Shown here: positions 1 to 8,185 of the stretch, in pieces
Numbering within the stretch: position 1 is the stretch's first letter
Layout of the letters: each line of letters begins with the position of its first letter
Notes under the pieces: generated by a model
Database searches by the model: none
Told to the model about the DNA's origin: nothing
The model's input: the letters and a program-made list of their open reading frames with translations, nothing else
Assembly: GCF_003119115.1 (NCBI RefSeq)
Contig: NZ_CP022364.1
Location: 2,680,001 to 2,744,000, forward strand
Source of the DNA: Azospirillum sp. TSH58
GTDB lineage: Bacteria; Pseudomonadota; Alphaproteobacteria; Azospirillales; Azospirillaceae
Direction of reading: 5' to 3'
DNA: 64,000 nucleotides
Translations under genes and position numbers: made by a program

Positions 1-135
1 CTGAACGGGATTCAGCCGCTGGTCGAGCTGCCCAACAACCATAGGCAATACGCGTTCACCTGGTATAGCCTCGCCGCGACGCTGGTCGTCGTCTATGTGC
101 TGTCCCAACGCCGGAGGACCGGTCCGGCATCCTAG
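1..135 (+). CDS. SURF1 family protein, C-terminal fragment
   Basis: An open frame enters from the left window edge and stops with TAG at 133-135. The visible 44 residues contain PNNHRQYAFTWYSLA followed by a hydrophobic stretch and a basic tail. That is the usual end of SURF1, an inner-membrane factor for assembly of haem-copper oxidase, whose second transmembrane helix lies here. The next gene starts 12 bases after the stop, so the two may be co-transcribed. The rest of the protein lies outside the window. The call rests on this short but characteristic motif. Confidence 0.8.
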   Translation: MNGIQPLVELPNNHRQYAFTWYSLAATLVVVYVLSQRRRTGPAS

Positions 136-147
136 GAGTTGCGCTTC

Positions 148-1644
148 ATGACCGCTGCCTATCGGGAATTGGAACGCCGTTTCGCCCGCATCGCCGCCAT
201 CGGCGACGCTCTGGGCATCCTGAGCTGGGACAGCCAGACCATGATGCCCGACGGCTCCAGCGACGGGCGGGCGGAGCAGACCGCCACCCTGACCGTGCTG
301 GCCCACGAGCTGCAAACCGACCCCCGCGTGGCCGACTGGCTGGCGGAGGCGGATGGTGTCGGCGGGCTGGACGCGTGGCAGGCGGCCAACCTGCGGGAGA
401 TGCGGCGCACCCACCGCCACGCCACCGCCGTTCCCGGCGATCTGATCGAGGCGACCAGCAAGGCCATCTCCGCCTGCGAGATGACGTGGCGCACCGCGCG
501 GGCGGAGAGCGACTTCGCCATGCTGCTGCCCAGCCTGTCGGAGGTGCTGCGCCGCGTGCGGGAGTGCGGGGAGGCCAAGGCGGCGGCCATGGGCCTGTCG
601 CCCTACGACGCCATGCTGGACGAGCACGACCCCGGCGCCCGGTCGGAGCGGATCGATGCCCTGTTCGCCGGGCTGGCCGGCTTCCTGCCGGAGCTGATCG
701 GGCGCGTCCTCGACCGTCAGGCCGCCGAGCCGGCGCCGCTGCGGCCCGTGGGGCCGTTCGCCGTCGCCAACCAGAAGGCGCTGGGCGAGCGGTTGATGCG
801 CGCCGCGGGCTTCGACTTCACCCGCGGGCGGCTGGACGTGTCGCTGCACCCCTTCTGCGGCGGCGCCACCGGCGATGTGCGCATCACCACCCGCTACGAC
901 GAGGACGACTTCACCAAGGCCTTGATGGGGGTGATGCACGAGACGGGGCACGCCCTCTACGAGCAGGGCCGCCCGCGCGACTGGCTGCGCCAGCCGGTCG
1001 GGCTGGCCCGCGGCATGGCGGTGCATGAGAGCCAGTCGCTGATCGTGGAGATGCAGGCCTGCCGGTCGCCTGAGTTCCTGTGCTGGCTGGCCCCGGTCGC
1101 GCAGGAGGCGTTCGGCGGCTCCGGCCCGGCCTGGGAGCCGGACAACCTGCGCCGCCTCTACAGCCGGGTGGAGCGCGGCTTCATCCGGGTGGACGCCGAC
1201 GAGGTGACCTACCCGGCGCACATCATCCTGCGCTACCGGCTGGAGACGGCGCTGATCGCCGGGGATCTGGCCTTGGCCGACCTGCCGGGCGCCTGGAACG
1301 ACGGCATGAAGGAACTGGTCGGGGTGGTGCCGCCGAACGACCGGCTGGGCTGTCTTCAGGACATCCATTGGCCGTCCGGCGCCTGGGGCTACTTCCCCAG
1401 CTACACGCTGGGCGCCATGACCGCCGCCCAGCTGTTCGAGGCCGCGGCCAAGGCCGATCCGGACATCCGCCCGGCGCTGGCGCGCGGCGACCTCGGGCCG
1501 CTGGTGGCGTGGCTGGGCGTGAACGTGCACGGCAAGGGCTGCCTCTACGCATCGGGCGACGAGTTGCTGACGGCGGCGACCGGGCGTCCGCTCGACGCGG
1601 CGGTGTTCCGGCGCCATCTGGAGCGCCGGTATCTCGGCGCTTGA
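148..1644 (+). CDS. Carboxypeptidase Taq (M32) metallopeptidase
   Basis: A zinc metallocarboxypeptidase of family M32, about 498 residues, the usual length for the family. The zinc-binding HExxH appears as HETGH near residues 264-268, and conserved M32 surroundings follow (MAVHESQS and, near the end, HWPSGAWGYFPSYTLG). It should remove C-terminal residues from peptides in the cytoplasm, as there is no signal peptide. ATG at 148 is preferred over TTG at 139 because AGGAG at 134-138 sits nine bases upstream. The gene follows surf1 closely, and a paired palindromic element lies directly downstream. Confidence 0.93.
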   Translation: MTAAYRELERRFARIAAIGDALGILSWDSQTMMPDGSSDGRAEQTATLTVLAHELQTDPRVADWLAEADGVGGLDAWQAANLREMRRTHRHATAVPGDLIEATSKAISACEMTWRTARAESDFAMLLPSLSEVLRRVRECGEAKAAAMGLSPYDAMLDEHDPGARSERIDALFAGLAGFLPELIGRVLDRQAAEPAPLRPVGPFAVANQKALGERLMRAAGFDFTRGRLDVSLHPFCGGATGDVRITTRYDEDDFTKALMGVMHETGHALYEQGRPRDWLRQPVGLARGMAVHESQSLIVEMQACRSPEFLCWLAPVAQEAFGGSGPAWEPDNLRRLYSRVERGFIRVDADEVTYPAHIILRYRLETALIAGDLALADLPGAWNDGMKELVGVVPPNDRLGCLQDIHWPSGAWGYFPSYTLGAMTAAQLFEAAAKADPDIRPALARGDLGPLVAWLGVNVHGKGCLYASGDELLTAATGRPLDAAVFRRHLERRYLGA

Positions 1645-1654
1645 GCGGAGCCTT

Positions 1655-1740
1655 GCCCCCACCCTGACCCTCCCCCGCTTCGCAGGGGAGGGGACCGCTC
1701 TCCCTCCCCTGCGTCAGCGGGGGAGGGCCGGGGTGGGGGC
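1655..1740. repeat. Paired palindromic intergenic element (copy 1)
   Basis: This 86-base stretch is a near-perfect inverted pair. The left arm (about 1655-1692) carries CCCTCCCCCGCT and GCAGGGGAGGG. The right arm (about 1702-1740) is its reverse complement. Related elements occur at 3401, 10790, 22973, 43250 and 50428. It lies downstream of the M32 peptidase and may act as a transcript-end structure or nucleoid-protein site, but function is not shown by the sequence. Confidence 0.85.
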
Positions 1741-1962
1741 GAGTAGGACGCCAAGTCGTGTTCTCTGGATCGAAAGAATCCGCAAAATCCGCCGAACGCA
1801 AAAGGCTGGCCGGTAACCCTCCTTCGTTTTCGAACGCCGCCGCACGCCGTCGGGCGATCGATCGGAAAAACAGCCTCAAGGCAGCGCAAGCACTCGACGC
1901 GCCTTCATTGTCTCAAATGTCTTCAAAATCCGCTCTTCCAGACATGGTCACACATGCCTTGG

Positions 1963-1993
1963 ATTGCCGGAATTAAGCAACATTCCCGGCAAT
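1963..1993. promoter_or_regulatory. Imperfect inverted repeat upstream of the GH5 gene
   Basis: ATTGCCGG at 1963-1970 is matched by CCGGCAAT at 1986-1993, with a further AAT/ATT pairing inward and one unpaired base. It lies 64 bases before the GH5 start, in the 1741-2056 gap that otherwise shows only AT-richer sequence typical of a promoter region. It could be an operator or a 5' leader hairpin. No regulator can be named. Confidence 0.4.
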
Positions 1994-2056
1994 ATTTCAT
2001 TAACCATAAACCGCCAGCCTCCGGCCCAACGCGAATGGCAACGAGGGCTGAGCACA

Positions 2057-3382
2057 ATGGGCATCGCCAAGGGCTTCCTGCACACGGACGGCAACCAGAT
2101 CGTCGATTCGTCGGGTCAGAACGTCAAGCTGACGGGCGTCAACTGGTTCGGCGGCGAGGGCTTCGTCTTCAACCCCAACGGCATGGACATGCGCGGTTAC
2201 TGGGGGATGATGGAGCAGATGAAGGAGCTGGGCTTCAACACCATCCGCCTGCCGTGGAGCGACGCGGCGCTGGACGCCGACCGGGCGACGGGCATCGACA
2301 CCTCCAAGAATCCCGACCTCGCGAACAAGTCCCCGCTTGAGGTCATGGACAAGGTTATCGACTACGCCGGGCGCATCGGCATGAAGGTCATCCTCGACCA
2401 CCACCGCTCCAGCGACGGTGCGTCGGCCAACGAGAACGGCCTGTGGTACGACGACAAGTACCCGGAGTCGAAGATGATCGAAAACTGGAAGATGCTGGCC
2501 GAGCGCTACAAGGGCAACGACACGGTCGTCGGCGCCGACCTGCACAACGAGCCGCACGGTCAGGCCACCTGGGGCGGCGGCGACAAGGCCACCGACTGGG
2601 CCTGGGCCGCGGAGCGCATCGGCAACGAGATCCAGTCCGTGAACAAGGATTGGCTGCTGCTGGTCGAGGGCGTCGAAATCCACCAGAACCAGTGGGAGTG
2701 GTGGGGCGGCAACCTGCGCGGCGCCAAGGACCGTCCGATCGAATTCGACAATCCGGGCAAGCTGGTCTACTCGGTCCACTCCTACGGCCCGTCCATTCAT
2801 GAGATGGAGTGGTTCAAGGCCAGCGACTACCCGAACAACCTGCCGGGCCAGTACACCGACAACTGGGGCTGGCTGCTGAAGGAGGACAAGGCGCCCGTGC
2901 TGGTCGGCGAGTTCGGCGGCAAGCTGGAGACCGACCAGGACAAGGCCTACATGGCCAAGCTCATCGACTACATGAACGGCGACCTGGACGGCAACGGCAC
3001 CAACGACCTGGGCGCCGGCAAGGAAGGGGCGAGCTGGACCTACTGGTCGTGGAACCCGAACTCGGGCGACACCGGCGGCATCCTGAAGGACGATTGGCAG
3101 ACGGTCGACCAGACCAAGTACAACGCCATCAAGGAAGGCCTGTTCGACGGCGTCAGCCCGGCCAAGGCCGCCTGGGCTCCGGCGAAGGCGCAAGCTTTGG
3201 GCGAGGGCGACATCAACGTCCTGTCCCACACGGTGAACCAGCCGCAGCCGGTGGACCACAGCACCGCCGCGTCGGTGGCCGCCGCGCTCGCCGCCCAGAC
3301 GGTGGAGCTTCCGCCGGTCGATGCCGCGCACGATCCGTCGGCGCTGCACCACGACCCGCTGGACGTCCACACCGGCGCCTGA
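2057..3382 (+). CDS. Glycoside hydrolase family 5 (cellulase-like) protein
   Basis: A 441-residue protein whose first roughly 340 residues form a GH5 TIM barrel of the endoglucanase type, expected to cut beta-1,4-glucans. The general acid/base lies in HNEPHG (Glu near 165) and the nucleophile in LVGEFGG (Glu near 285). ATG at 2057 is the first in-frame ATG. An upstream TTG at 1964 would add 31 unlikely residues. No signal peptide or membrane segment is visible, which is odd for a cellulase. The last 90 or so residues are an Ala/Pro/His-rich tail without an obvious carbohydrate-binding module. Palindromic elements flank the gene on both sides, and the neighbours are housekeeping genes, so it looks like an accessory insertion. 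Confidence 0.88.
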   Translation: MGIAKGFLHTDGNQIVDSSGQNVKLTGVNWFGGEGFVFNPNGMDMRGYWGMMEQMKELGFNTIRLPWSDAALDADRATGIDTSKNPDLANKSPLEVMDKVIDYAGRIGMKVILDHHRSSDGASANENGLWYDDKYPESKMIENWKMLAERYKGNDTVVGADLHNEPHGQATWGGGDKATDWAWAAERIGNEIQSVNKDWLLLVEGVEIHQNQWEWWGGNLRGAKDRPIEFDNPGKLVYSVHSYGPSIHEMEWFKASDYPNNLPGQYTDNWGWLLKEDKAPVLVGEFGGKLETDQDKAYMAKLIDYMNGDLDGNGTNDLGAGKEGASWTYWSWNPNSGDTGGILKDDWQTVDQTKYNAIKEGLFDGVSPAKAAWAPAKAQALGEGDINVLSHTVNQPQPVDHSTAASVAAALAAQTVELPPVDAAHDPSALHHDPLDVHTGA

Positions 3383-3400
3383 TCGGCGGGCGGAGTGATT

Positions 3401-3579
3401 GCCCTCGCCTCTCCGGGGAGAGGGAGGGGACCCACCGCGTCAGCGGTGGGGAGGGTGAGGGGGCCGGTGCGCCTGCGGCGCACCGCCAAGGGGCACTCTG
3501 CCCCTTGGCAATCCCCTGGCATGGGCTGATGCCCATGCTGCCCCCTCACCCTAACCCTCTCCCCAGAGGGGAGAGGGAA
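3401..3579. repeat. Composite palindromic element with four internal hairpins (copy 2)
   Basis: The outer arms are a CTCTCC/GGGGAGAGGG unit at about 3408-3460 and its inverted partner CCCTCACCCTAACCCTCTCC at about 3543-3579. Between and within them are four successive perfect stem-loops: 3431-3438 with 3443-3450, 3466-3473 with 3477-3484, 3485-3495 with 3499-3509, and 3519-3526 with 3531-3538. Nearly every base from 3401 to 3579 is in a palindrome. It separates the GH5 gene from thrC. Confidence 0.88.
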
Positions 3580-3604
3580 TGACGGGAGCGATTGTCGCGA
3601 GAGT

Positions 3605-3626
3605 GTATTGCATAAGCGTATTGCAT
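3605..3626. promoter_or_regulatory. Nine-base direct repeat upstream of thrC
   Basis: GTATTGCAT occurs at 3605-3613 and again at 3618-3626, a 13-base period. It lies about 115 bases before the thrC start in an otherwise featureless leader (3580-3739). This is compatible with a binding site for a regulator or with a small duplication. No promoter hexamers are convincing. Confidence 0.35.
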
Positions 3627-3739
3627 GAGAGGGAACCCGCCGCTTGCACGGCGTGTGGGAGGGCGCTAACTATGCCCGTTCCACAAGAGTCGCCGGCCCG
3701 CCACAGCGTCGGCCACCTTCAGGCGTCGGAGAGTGTGCG

Positions 3740-5152
3740 TTGAAGTACGTCAGCACGCGGGGCCAGGCCCCGGTCCTGGGTTTCGAGGAAGTCCTTCTGG
3801 CCGGTCTCGCGCGTGACGGCGGCCTCTATGTCCCGGAAAGCTGGCCGCAGTTCTCGGCCGACGAGATCCGCGCGATGCGCGGGCTTCCCTACAGCGAGAT
3901 CGCCGTGCGCGTCATGCTGCCCTTCCTGGGCGGCGCCATCGCCGAGGACGACTTCCGCGCCATCGTGAAGGACGCCTACGCCAGCTTCGACCACGCCGCG
4001 GTGGTGCCGCTGGTGCAGCTCGACCAGCGCACCTGGGTGATGGAACTGTTCCACGGCCCGACGCTGGCCTTCAAGGACGTGGCGCTGCAGCTGCTCGGCC
4101 GCCTGTTCGACCATGTGCTGGCCAAGCGCGGGGAGCGGGTGACCATCGTCGGCGCCACCTCGGGCGACACCGGCTCCGCCGCCATCGAGGCGTGCCGCGA
4201 CCGCCAGAACGTGGACATCTTCATCCTGCACCCGAAAGGCCGCACGTCGGAGGTGCAGCGCCGCCAGATGACCAGCGTCCTGTCGGACAACGTGCACAAC
4301 ATCGCGCTGCACGGCACCTTCGACGACTGCCAGGATCTGGTGAAGGCGCTGTTCAACGACATGGCCTTCCGCGACCGGATGGGCCTGTCGGCGGTGAACT
4401 CGATCAACTGGGCGCGCATCATGGCCCAGATCGTCTATTACTTCGCCGCCGCGGTGGCGCTGGGCGCGCCCGACCGCAAGGTGGCCTTCACCGTTCCCAC
4501 CGGCAATTTCGGCAACGTCTACGCCGCCTACGGCGCGCGGGCGATGGGCCTGCCGGTGGAGCGGCTGATCGTGGGCTCCAACGCCAACGACATCCTGGCC
4601 CGCTTTTTTGCCAGTGGCACCATGTCGGCGGCCCCGGTCGTGCCCACATTGAGTCCCAGCATGGACATCCAGATCTCCTCAAACTTCGAGCGGCTGCTGT
4701 TCGACCTGCTGGGCCGCGACGGCGCCGCCGTGCAGGCCGCCATGGACGGCTTCCGCGCCGACGGCAAATTCGCCGTCACCGACGCGCAGCTGGCCGAGGC
4801 GCACGCGATCTTCGCGGCGGGCCGCGCCGACGACGCCCGGACCATGGACGTCATCAAGGAGGTCTGGGAGAAGACCGGCGGCTATCAGGTCGATCCGCAC
4901 ACCGCCGTCGGCATCCATTCGGCGGCGAGCGCCCCGGTCGATCCGTCGGTGCCGGTGGTGGTGATGGCCACCGCCCACCCGGCCAAGTTCCCCGACGCGG
5001 TGGAGACGGCCACGGGCCGGCGCCCGGTCCTGCCGCCGCGCCTCGCCGACCTCTACGAGCGGGAGGAGCGGCTGTCGGAGCTGCCCAACGACGTGGCGGC
5101 GGTCCAGGAGTTCGTCGTCGCCCGCGCCCGCGCCGCCAAGGAGGCCGCATGA
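3740..5152 (+). CDS. thrC: Threonine synthase
   Basis: Converts O-phosphohomoserine to threonine with pyridoxal phosphate in the cytoplasm. The protein starts KYVSTRGQAPVLGFEEVLL, the standard N-terminus of proteobacterial ThrC. The PLP lysine is in TLAFKDVALQ (near residue 112), and the phosphate-binding GATSGDTGSAAIEA motif follows. The TTG at 3740 fits this N-terminus and has GGAGAG upstream. Extending to 3644 would add 32 residues unlike the family. Length is 470 residues, typical of the long bacterial type. It overlaps the M16 peptidase gene by four bases (ATGA), so the two are translationally coupled. thrB lies about 9 kb away in another operon. Confidence 0.96.
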   Translation: MKYVSTRGQAPVLGFEEVLLAGLARDGGLYVPESWPQFSADEIRAMRGLPYSEIAVRVMLPFLGGAIAEDDFRAIVKDAYASFDHAAVVPLVQLDQRTWVMELFHGPTLAFKDVALQLLGRLFDHVLAKRGERVTIVGATSGDTGSAAIEACRDRQNVDIFILHPKGRTSEVQRRQMTSVLSDNVHNIALHGTFDDCQDLVKALFNDMAFRDRMGLSAVNSINWARIMAQIVYYFAAAVALGAPDRKVAFTVPTGNFGNVYAAYGARAMGLPVERLIVGSNANDILARFFASGTMSAAPVVPTLSPSMDIQISSNFERLLFDLLGRDGAAVQAAMDGFRADGKFAVTDAQLAEAHAIFAAGRADDARTMDVIKEVWEKTGGYQVDPHTAVGIHSAASAPVDPSVPVVVMATAHPAKFPDAVETATGRRPVLPPRLADLYEREERLSELPNDVAAVQEFVVARARAAKEAA

Positions 5153-6405
5153 GCATCCGCGTGACCACGCTGCCGAACGGGCTGCGCGTCGCCACCGACA
5201 CGATGCCCGGCGTGCAGTCGGTCTCGCTCGGCTGCTGGGTCGGGGTCGGCACGCGCAACGAGTCCGCGAGCGTCAACGGCGTGGCGCATCTCGTCGAGCA
5301 CATGCTGTTCAAGGGCACCGAACGGCGTTCCGCCTTCCGCATCTCCGAGGAGATCGAGAATGTCGGCGGCCAGCTCAACGCCTACACGACGCGCGAGCAG
5401 ACGGCCTATTACGCCAAGGTCCTGCACGAGGACAAGGCGCTGGCGCTCGACCTCATCGCCGACATGCTCCAGAACTCCGTCCTCGACAGCGATGAGCTGG
5501 CGCGCGAGCGCACGGTGGTGCTTCAGGAGATCGGCCAGGCCGCCGATACCCCCGACGACATCATCTTCGACCATTTCCAGTCCACCGCCTATCCGGGGCA
5601 GGCGCTGGGCCGGCCGGTGCTGGGGGCGGCGGAGATCGTCGGCGCCCTGTCGCGGCCGGCGCTGGTCGACTACATCGACGGCCATTACGGCGCACCGGGC
5701 ATCGTCCTGGCCGCCGCCGGGCGGCTGGAGCACGACCGGCTCGTCGACATGGCCCTGTCGGCCTTCGACGGCCTGTCCTCCCGCCCGGCGCCGGAGTCCG
5801 AGGACGCGCGCTACACCGGGGGCGACTTCCGCGAGGCGCGGGACCTGGAGCAGATGCACCTCGTCCTCGGCTTCGACGGGGTGGGGGTGCACGACCCGGA
5901 CTACTACGCCCATTCGGTGATGTCGACGCTGCTTGGCGGCGGCATGTCCTCCCGCCTCTTCCAGGAGGTGCGGGAGAAGCGCGGGCTGGTCTATTCCATC
6001 TACACCTTCTCCGGCGCCTACCGCGACGGCGGGCTGTTCGGCGTCTACGCCGGCACCGGCGAGGACGAGGTGGCGGAACTGGTCCCGGTCGTCTGCGACG
6101 AGCTGATGCGGGTGACCGAGGACGTGACCGACGAGGAGGTGGCCCGTGCCGCCGCCCAGCTCCGGGCCGGGACGCTGATGGCGCTGGAAAGCTCCATGTC
6201 GCGCTGCGAGCAACTCGGCCAGCAGCTTCTGGTCTACGGGCGCCCGGTGCCGGTGGAGGAGATCGTCGAGAAGATCGGGGCGGTCGACCGCGAGGCCATC
6301 GTCCGCGTCGCCAAACGCCTGCGCGAAAGCCGCCCCACCGTGGCCGCGCTCGGCCCGATCGGGCGGCTGGAGGAGTATGACCGCATCGCCGCGCGGTTCC
6401 GGTAG
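5149..6405 (+). CDS. M16 family zinc peptidase (mitochondrial-processing-peptidase-like)
   Basis: A 418-residue M16B peptidase. The inverted zinc motif HxxEH appears as HLVEH at residues 47-51, followed by MLFKGT as in the mitochondrial beta-subunit and its bacterial homologues. The second-half inactive domain is present with GLVYSIYTFSGAY. No signal peptide is seen, so it is probably cytoplasmic. Its physiological substrate is unknown. The start codon overlaps the thrC stop, a pairing common in alphaproteobacteria. A GNAT gene follows 27 bases later. Confidence 0.93.
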   Translation: MSIRVTTLPNGLRVATDTMPGVQSVSLGCWVGVGTRNESASVNGVAHLVEHMLFKGTERRSAFRISEEIENVGGQLNAYTTREQTAYYAKVLHEDKALALDLIADMLQNSVLDSDELARERTVVLQEIGQAADTPDDIIFDHFQSTAYPGQALGRPVLGAAEIVGALSRPALVDYIDGHYGAPGIVLAAAGRLEHDRLVDMALSAFDGLSSRPAPESEDARYTGGDFREARDLEQMHLVLGFDGVGVHDPDYYAHSVMSTLLGGGMSSRLFQEVREKRGLVYSIYTFSGAYRDGGLFGVYAGTGEDEVAELVPVVCDELMRVTEDVTDEEVARAAAQLRAGTLMALESSMSRCEQLGQQLLVYGRPVPVEEIVEKIGAVDREAIVRVAKRLRESRPTVAALGPIGRLEEYDRIAARFR

Positions 6406-6432
6406 GGGACGCGCCAGGGTGGGAGGGGCAGC

Positions 6433-7023
6433 ATGATCCGCCTGCTCGGCAGTGGTCTCATCAGCCCGCCGTCGGTCCGGCTCGACGGGCCGATCTGCTA
6501 CATCCGCCCGCCGCTGCCGCGGGACTGGCGGGAATGGGCCGATCTGCGTGCGGATTCCCGCGCCTTCCTCACCCCCTGGGAGCCGACCTGGCCGGCGGAC
6601 GCCCTGACCCGCGCCGCCTTCGGGCGGCGGCTGCGGCGGCAGGCCCAGGAGTGGCGCGACGACCAGGGCTACAGCTTCCTCGTCTACGACCGTGCGACCG
6701 ACCGGCTGGTCGGCGGGCTGGGGCTGACCAACCTGCGGCGCGGCGTGGCCCAGATGGCGACGCTCGGCTATTGGGTGGGGCAGCCCTACGCGCGCAACGG
6801 CTACATGTCCGGCGCGACCCGGCTGGTTCTGGATTTCGCCTTCGGGCAGTTGGGGCTGCACCGGGTCGAGGCCGCCTGCCTGCCGACCAACGCGCCCAGC
6901 CGCGGCCTGCTGGAAAAGGTCGGCTTCACCCACGAGGGTTACGCGCGCGGGTACCTGCGCATCGACGGGGTGTGGCGGGACCATGTCCTCTACGCCATCC
7001 TGCGCGAGGAGTGGCGGGGCTAA
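6433..7023 (+). CDS. GNAT acetyltransferase, RimJ/RimL type
   Basis: A 196-residue acetyl-CoA-dependent N-acetyltransferase resembling the RimJ group, which modifies N-termini of ribosomal or other proteins. Visible signatures are GYWVGQPYARNGYMSGAT (acetyl-CoA pyrophosphate loop), LGLHRVEA and NAPSRGLLEKVGF. A strong GGGAGGGG ribosome site precedes the ATG. The gene continues the thrC-peptidase operon. The substrate cannot be deduced. Confidence 0.88.
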   Translation: MIRLLGSGLISPPSVRLDGPICYIRPPLPRDWREWADLRADSRAFLTPWEPTWPADALTRAAFGRRLRRQAQEWRDDQGYSFLVYDRATDRLVGGLGLTNLRRGVAQMATLGYWVGQPYARNGYMSGATRLVLDFAFGQLGLHRVEAACLPTNAPSRGLLEKVGFTHEGYARGYLRIDGVWRDHVLYAILREEWRG

Positions 7024-7142
7024 CCCGTCCGGTCGGGGCGCCCCGACCCCAATTCCCAGGGTTTTGTCCCGCCCGGCTTAACCCGCGGTTAAGGGAGCGG
7101 GCGCAGGCTGACGGCATGCCCTTCCCATCGCGCGAGGCGGAT

Positions 7143-7346
7143 ATGTCGTTGAACCCCACCTGGACGAAAGAAAATTCCCTGACCTACGCCGTCGAGCTGG
7201 ACGGACGCCGCGTCGATCTGCGCTATGAGGCGTCGGGCTTCCAGAGCGGCTGGGCGGTCTATGCCGGCAACAAGCTGGTCGAGCGGTGCAGCGAGCTGAT
7301 GCAGGCCCGCGGCCTTGCGATGGCGATTGCCAGCAAGACGCCCTGA
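7143..7346 (+). CDS. Small conserved-looking protein of unknown function
   Basis: A 67-residue frame beginning MSLNPTWTKENSL, with a GAGGCGG ribosome site upstream of ATG 7143. An alternative ATG at 7116 would add nine residues. Codon usage looks like that of the neighbours. No domain is recognised and there is no signal peptide or membrane segment. The sequence VDLRYEASGFQSGWAVYAGNK suggests a small beta-rich fold. It may be the last gene of the thrC operon. A tandem repeat begins exactly at its stop codon. Confidence 0.6.
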   Translation: MSLNPTWTKENSLTYAVELDGRRVDLRYEASGFQSGWAVYAGNKLVERCSELMQARGLAMAIASKTP

Positions 7347-7388
7347 ATCCTGATTTTGGGATCCTGATTTTGGGATGCTGATTTTGCG
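7347..7388. repeat. Tandem 14-bp repeat, three copies, abutting a stop codon
   Basis: ATCCTGATTTTGGG is repeated at 7347-7360 and 7361-7374, with a variant third copy at 7375-7388. The array starts on the base after the TGA at 7344-7346, and CCTGA of the gene end resembles the unit. It is AT-richer than the surroundings. There is no dyad symmetry strong enough for a terminator. Confidence 0.85.
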
Positions 7389-7451
7389 GTGAAGCCCCGC
7401 CGCGTGCCGTGCGGCGGGTGTATGGTCCAAGCGACAGAGCGGCGAACGCCG

Positions 7452-8027
7452 TCAGGCGTGCCCGGCTTCCGCCGACAGCATGGAGAGGCTGACGCCGAGC
7501 TTGGCGATCGAGCGCTCCCATTTGGTGTCCAGTTCGGGATCGAACAGCAGCGACTCGTCGCAGGGCACGTTCAGCCAGCCGTTGGCCTGGATCTCCGCAT
7601 CCAGTTGCCCCGGTCCCCAGCCGGCATAGCCGAGCAGCAGGATGTTGCGGCGCGGCCCGCGGTCCTCGGAAATCGCGCGCAGGATGTCGATGGTCGCGGT
7701 CAGCGCCACCTCGTCGTCCACCACCAGCGTGCCGTCCCGCACGTAATCGGTCGAATGCAGGACGAATCCGCGCCCGGACTCCACAGGCCCGCCATAATGG
7801 ACCGGCATGTTGGCCACCGGCTCCTGGATTTCGATCTCGAGCTGTTCCAGCAAATCCTCGAAAGTGACCGACCCGAACAGGCGATTGACGACGAGGCCCA
7901 TGGCGCCGTCTTCGTTGTGGGCACACATGTAGATCACGGTCCGCTGAAAACGCGGGTCCGTCATGCCCGGCATGGCGATCAGCAACTGGCCGGTCAGATA
8001 GTCCGAGGACTTGGTCAGGTGCGGCAT
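7452..8027 (-). CDS. yqgE: YqgE/AlgH family protein (DUF179)
   Basis: A 191-residue member of the UPF0301/DUF179 family, starting YLTGQLLIAMPGM and containing the family motifs GLVVNR, YGGPV and LGYAGWGPGQLDAEI. Molecular function is not firmly established. The Pseudomonas member AlgH affects alginate regulation. ATG at 8027 has AAGGAT upstream. The longer frame to 8114 lacks homologous character. It diverges from the ScsB-type gene, with promoters for both expected in 8028-8185. Confidence 0.93.
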   Translation of the reverse strand: MPHLTKSSDYLTGQLLIAMPGMTDPRFQRTVIYMCAHNEDGAMGLVVNRLFGSVTFEDLLEQLEIEIQEPVANMPVHYGGPVESGRGFVLHSTDYVRDGTLVVDDEVALTATIDILRAISEDRGPRRNILLLGYAGWGPGQLDAEIQANGWLNVPCDESLLFDPELDTKWERSIAKLGVSLSMLSAEAGHA

Positions 8028-8185
8028 GGGCGCTATCCTTGTGTCGGGGGACGGGTGGACCGTTGGGCGGCCCGCCCGAAGCCGTCTTCGCCCGAGTGTG
8101 ACAGCACGGGCCAAGCTTTGTCATCCATATACAGCCAGGGCCGATGGGCGGCCCGCTGCGTCTTGATATGAGAACAGTCGGTGCG

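Noticed and set aside
5053..6984. A 643-codon open frame on the minus strand
   Set aside because: It lies antisense to the M16 peptidase and GNAT genes, both with clear active-site motifs, and has no recognisable content.
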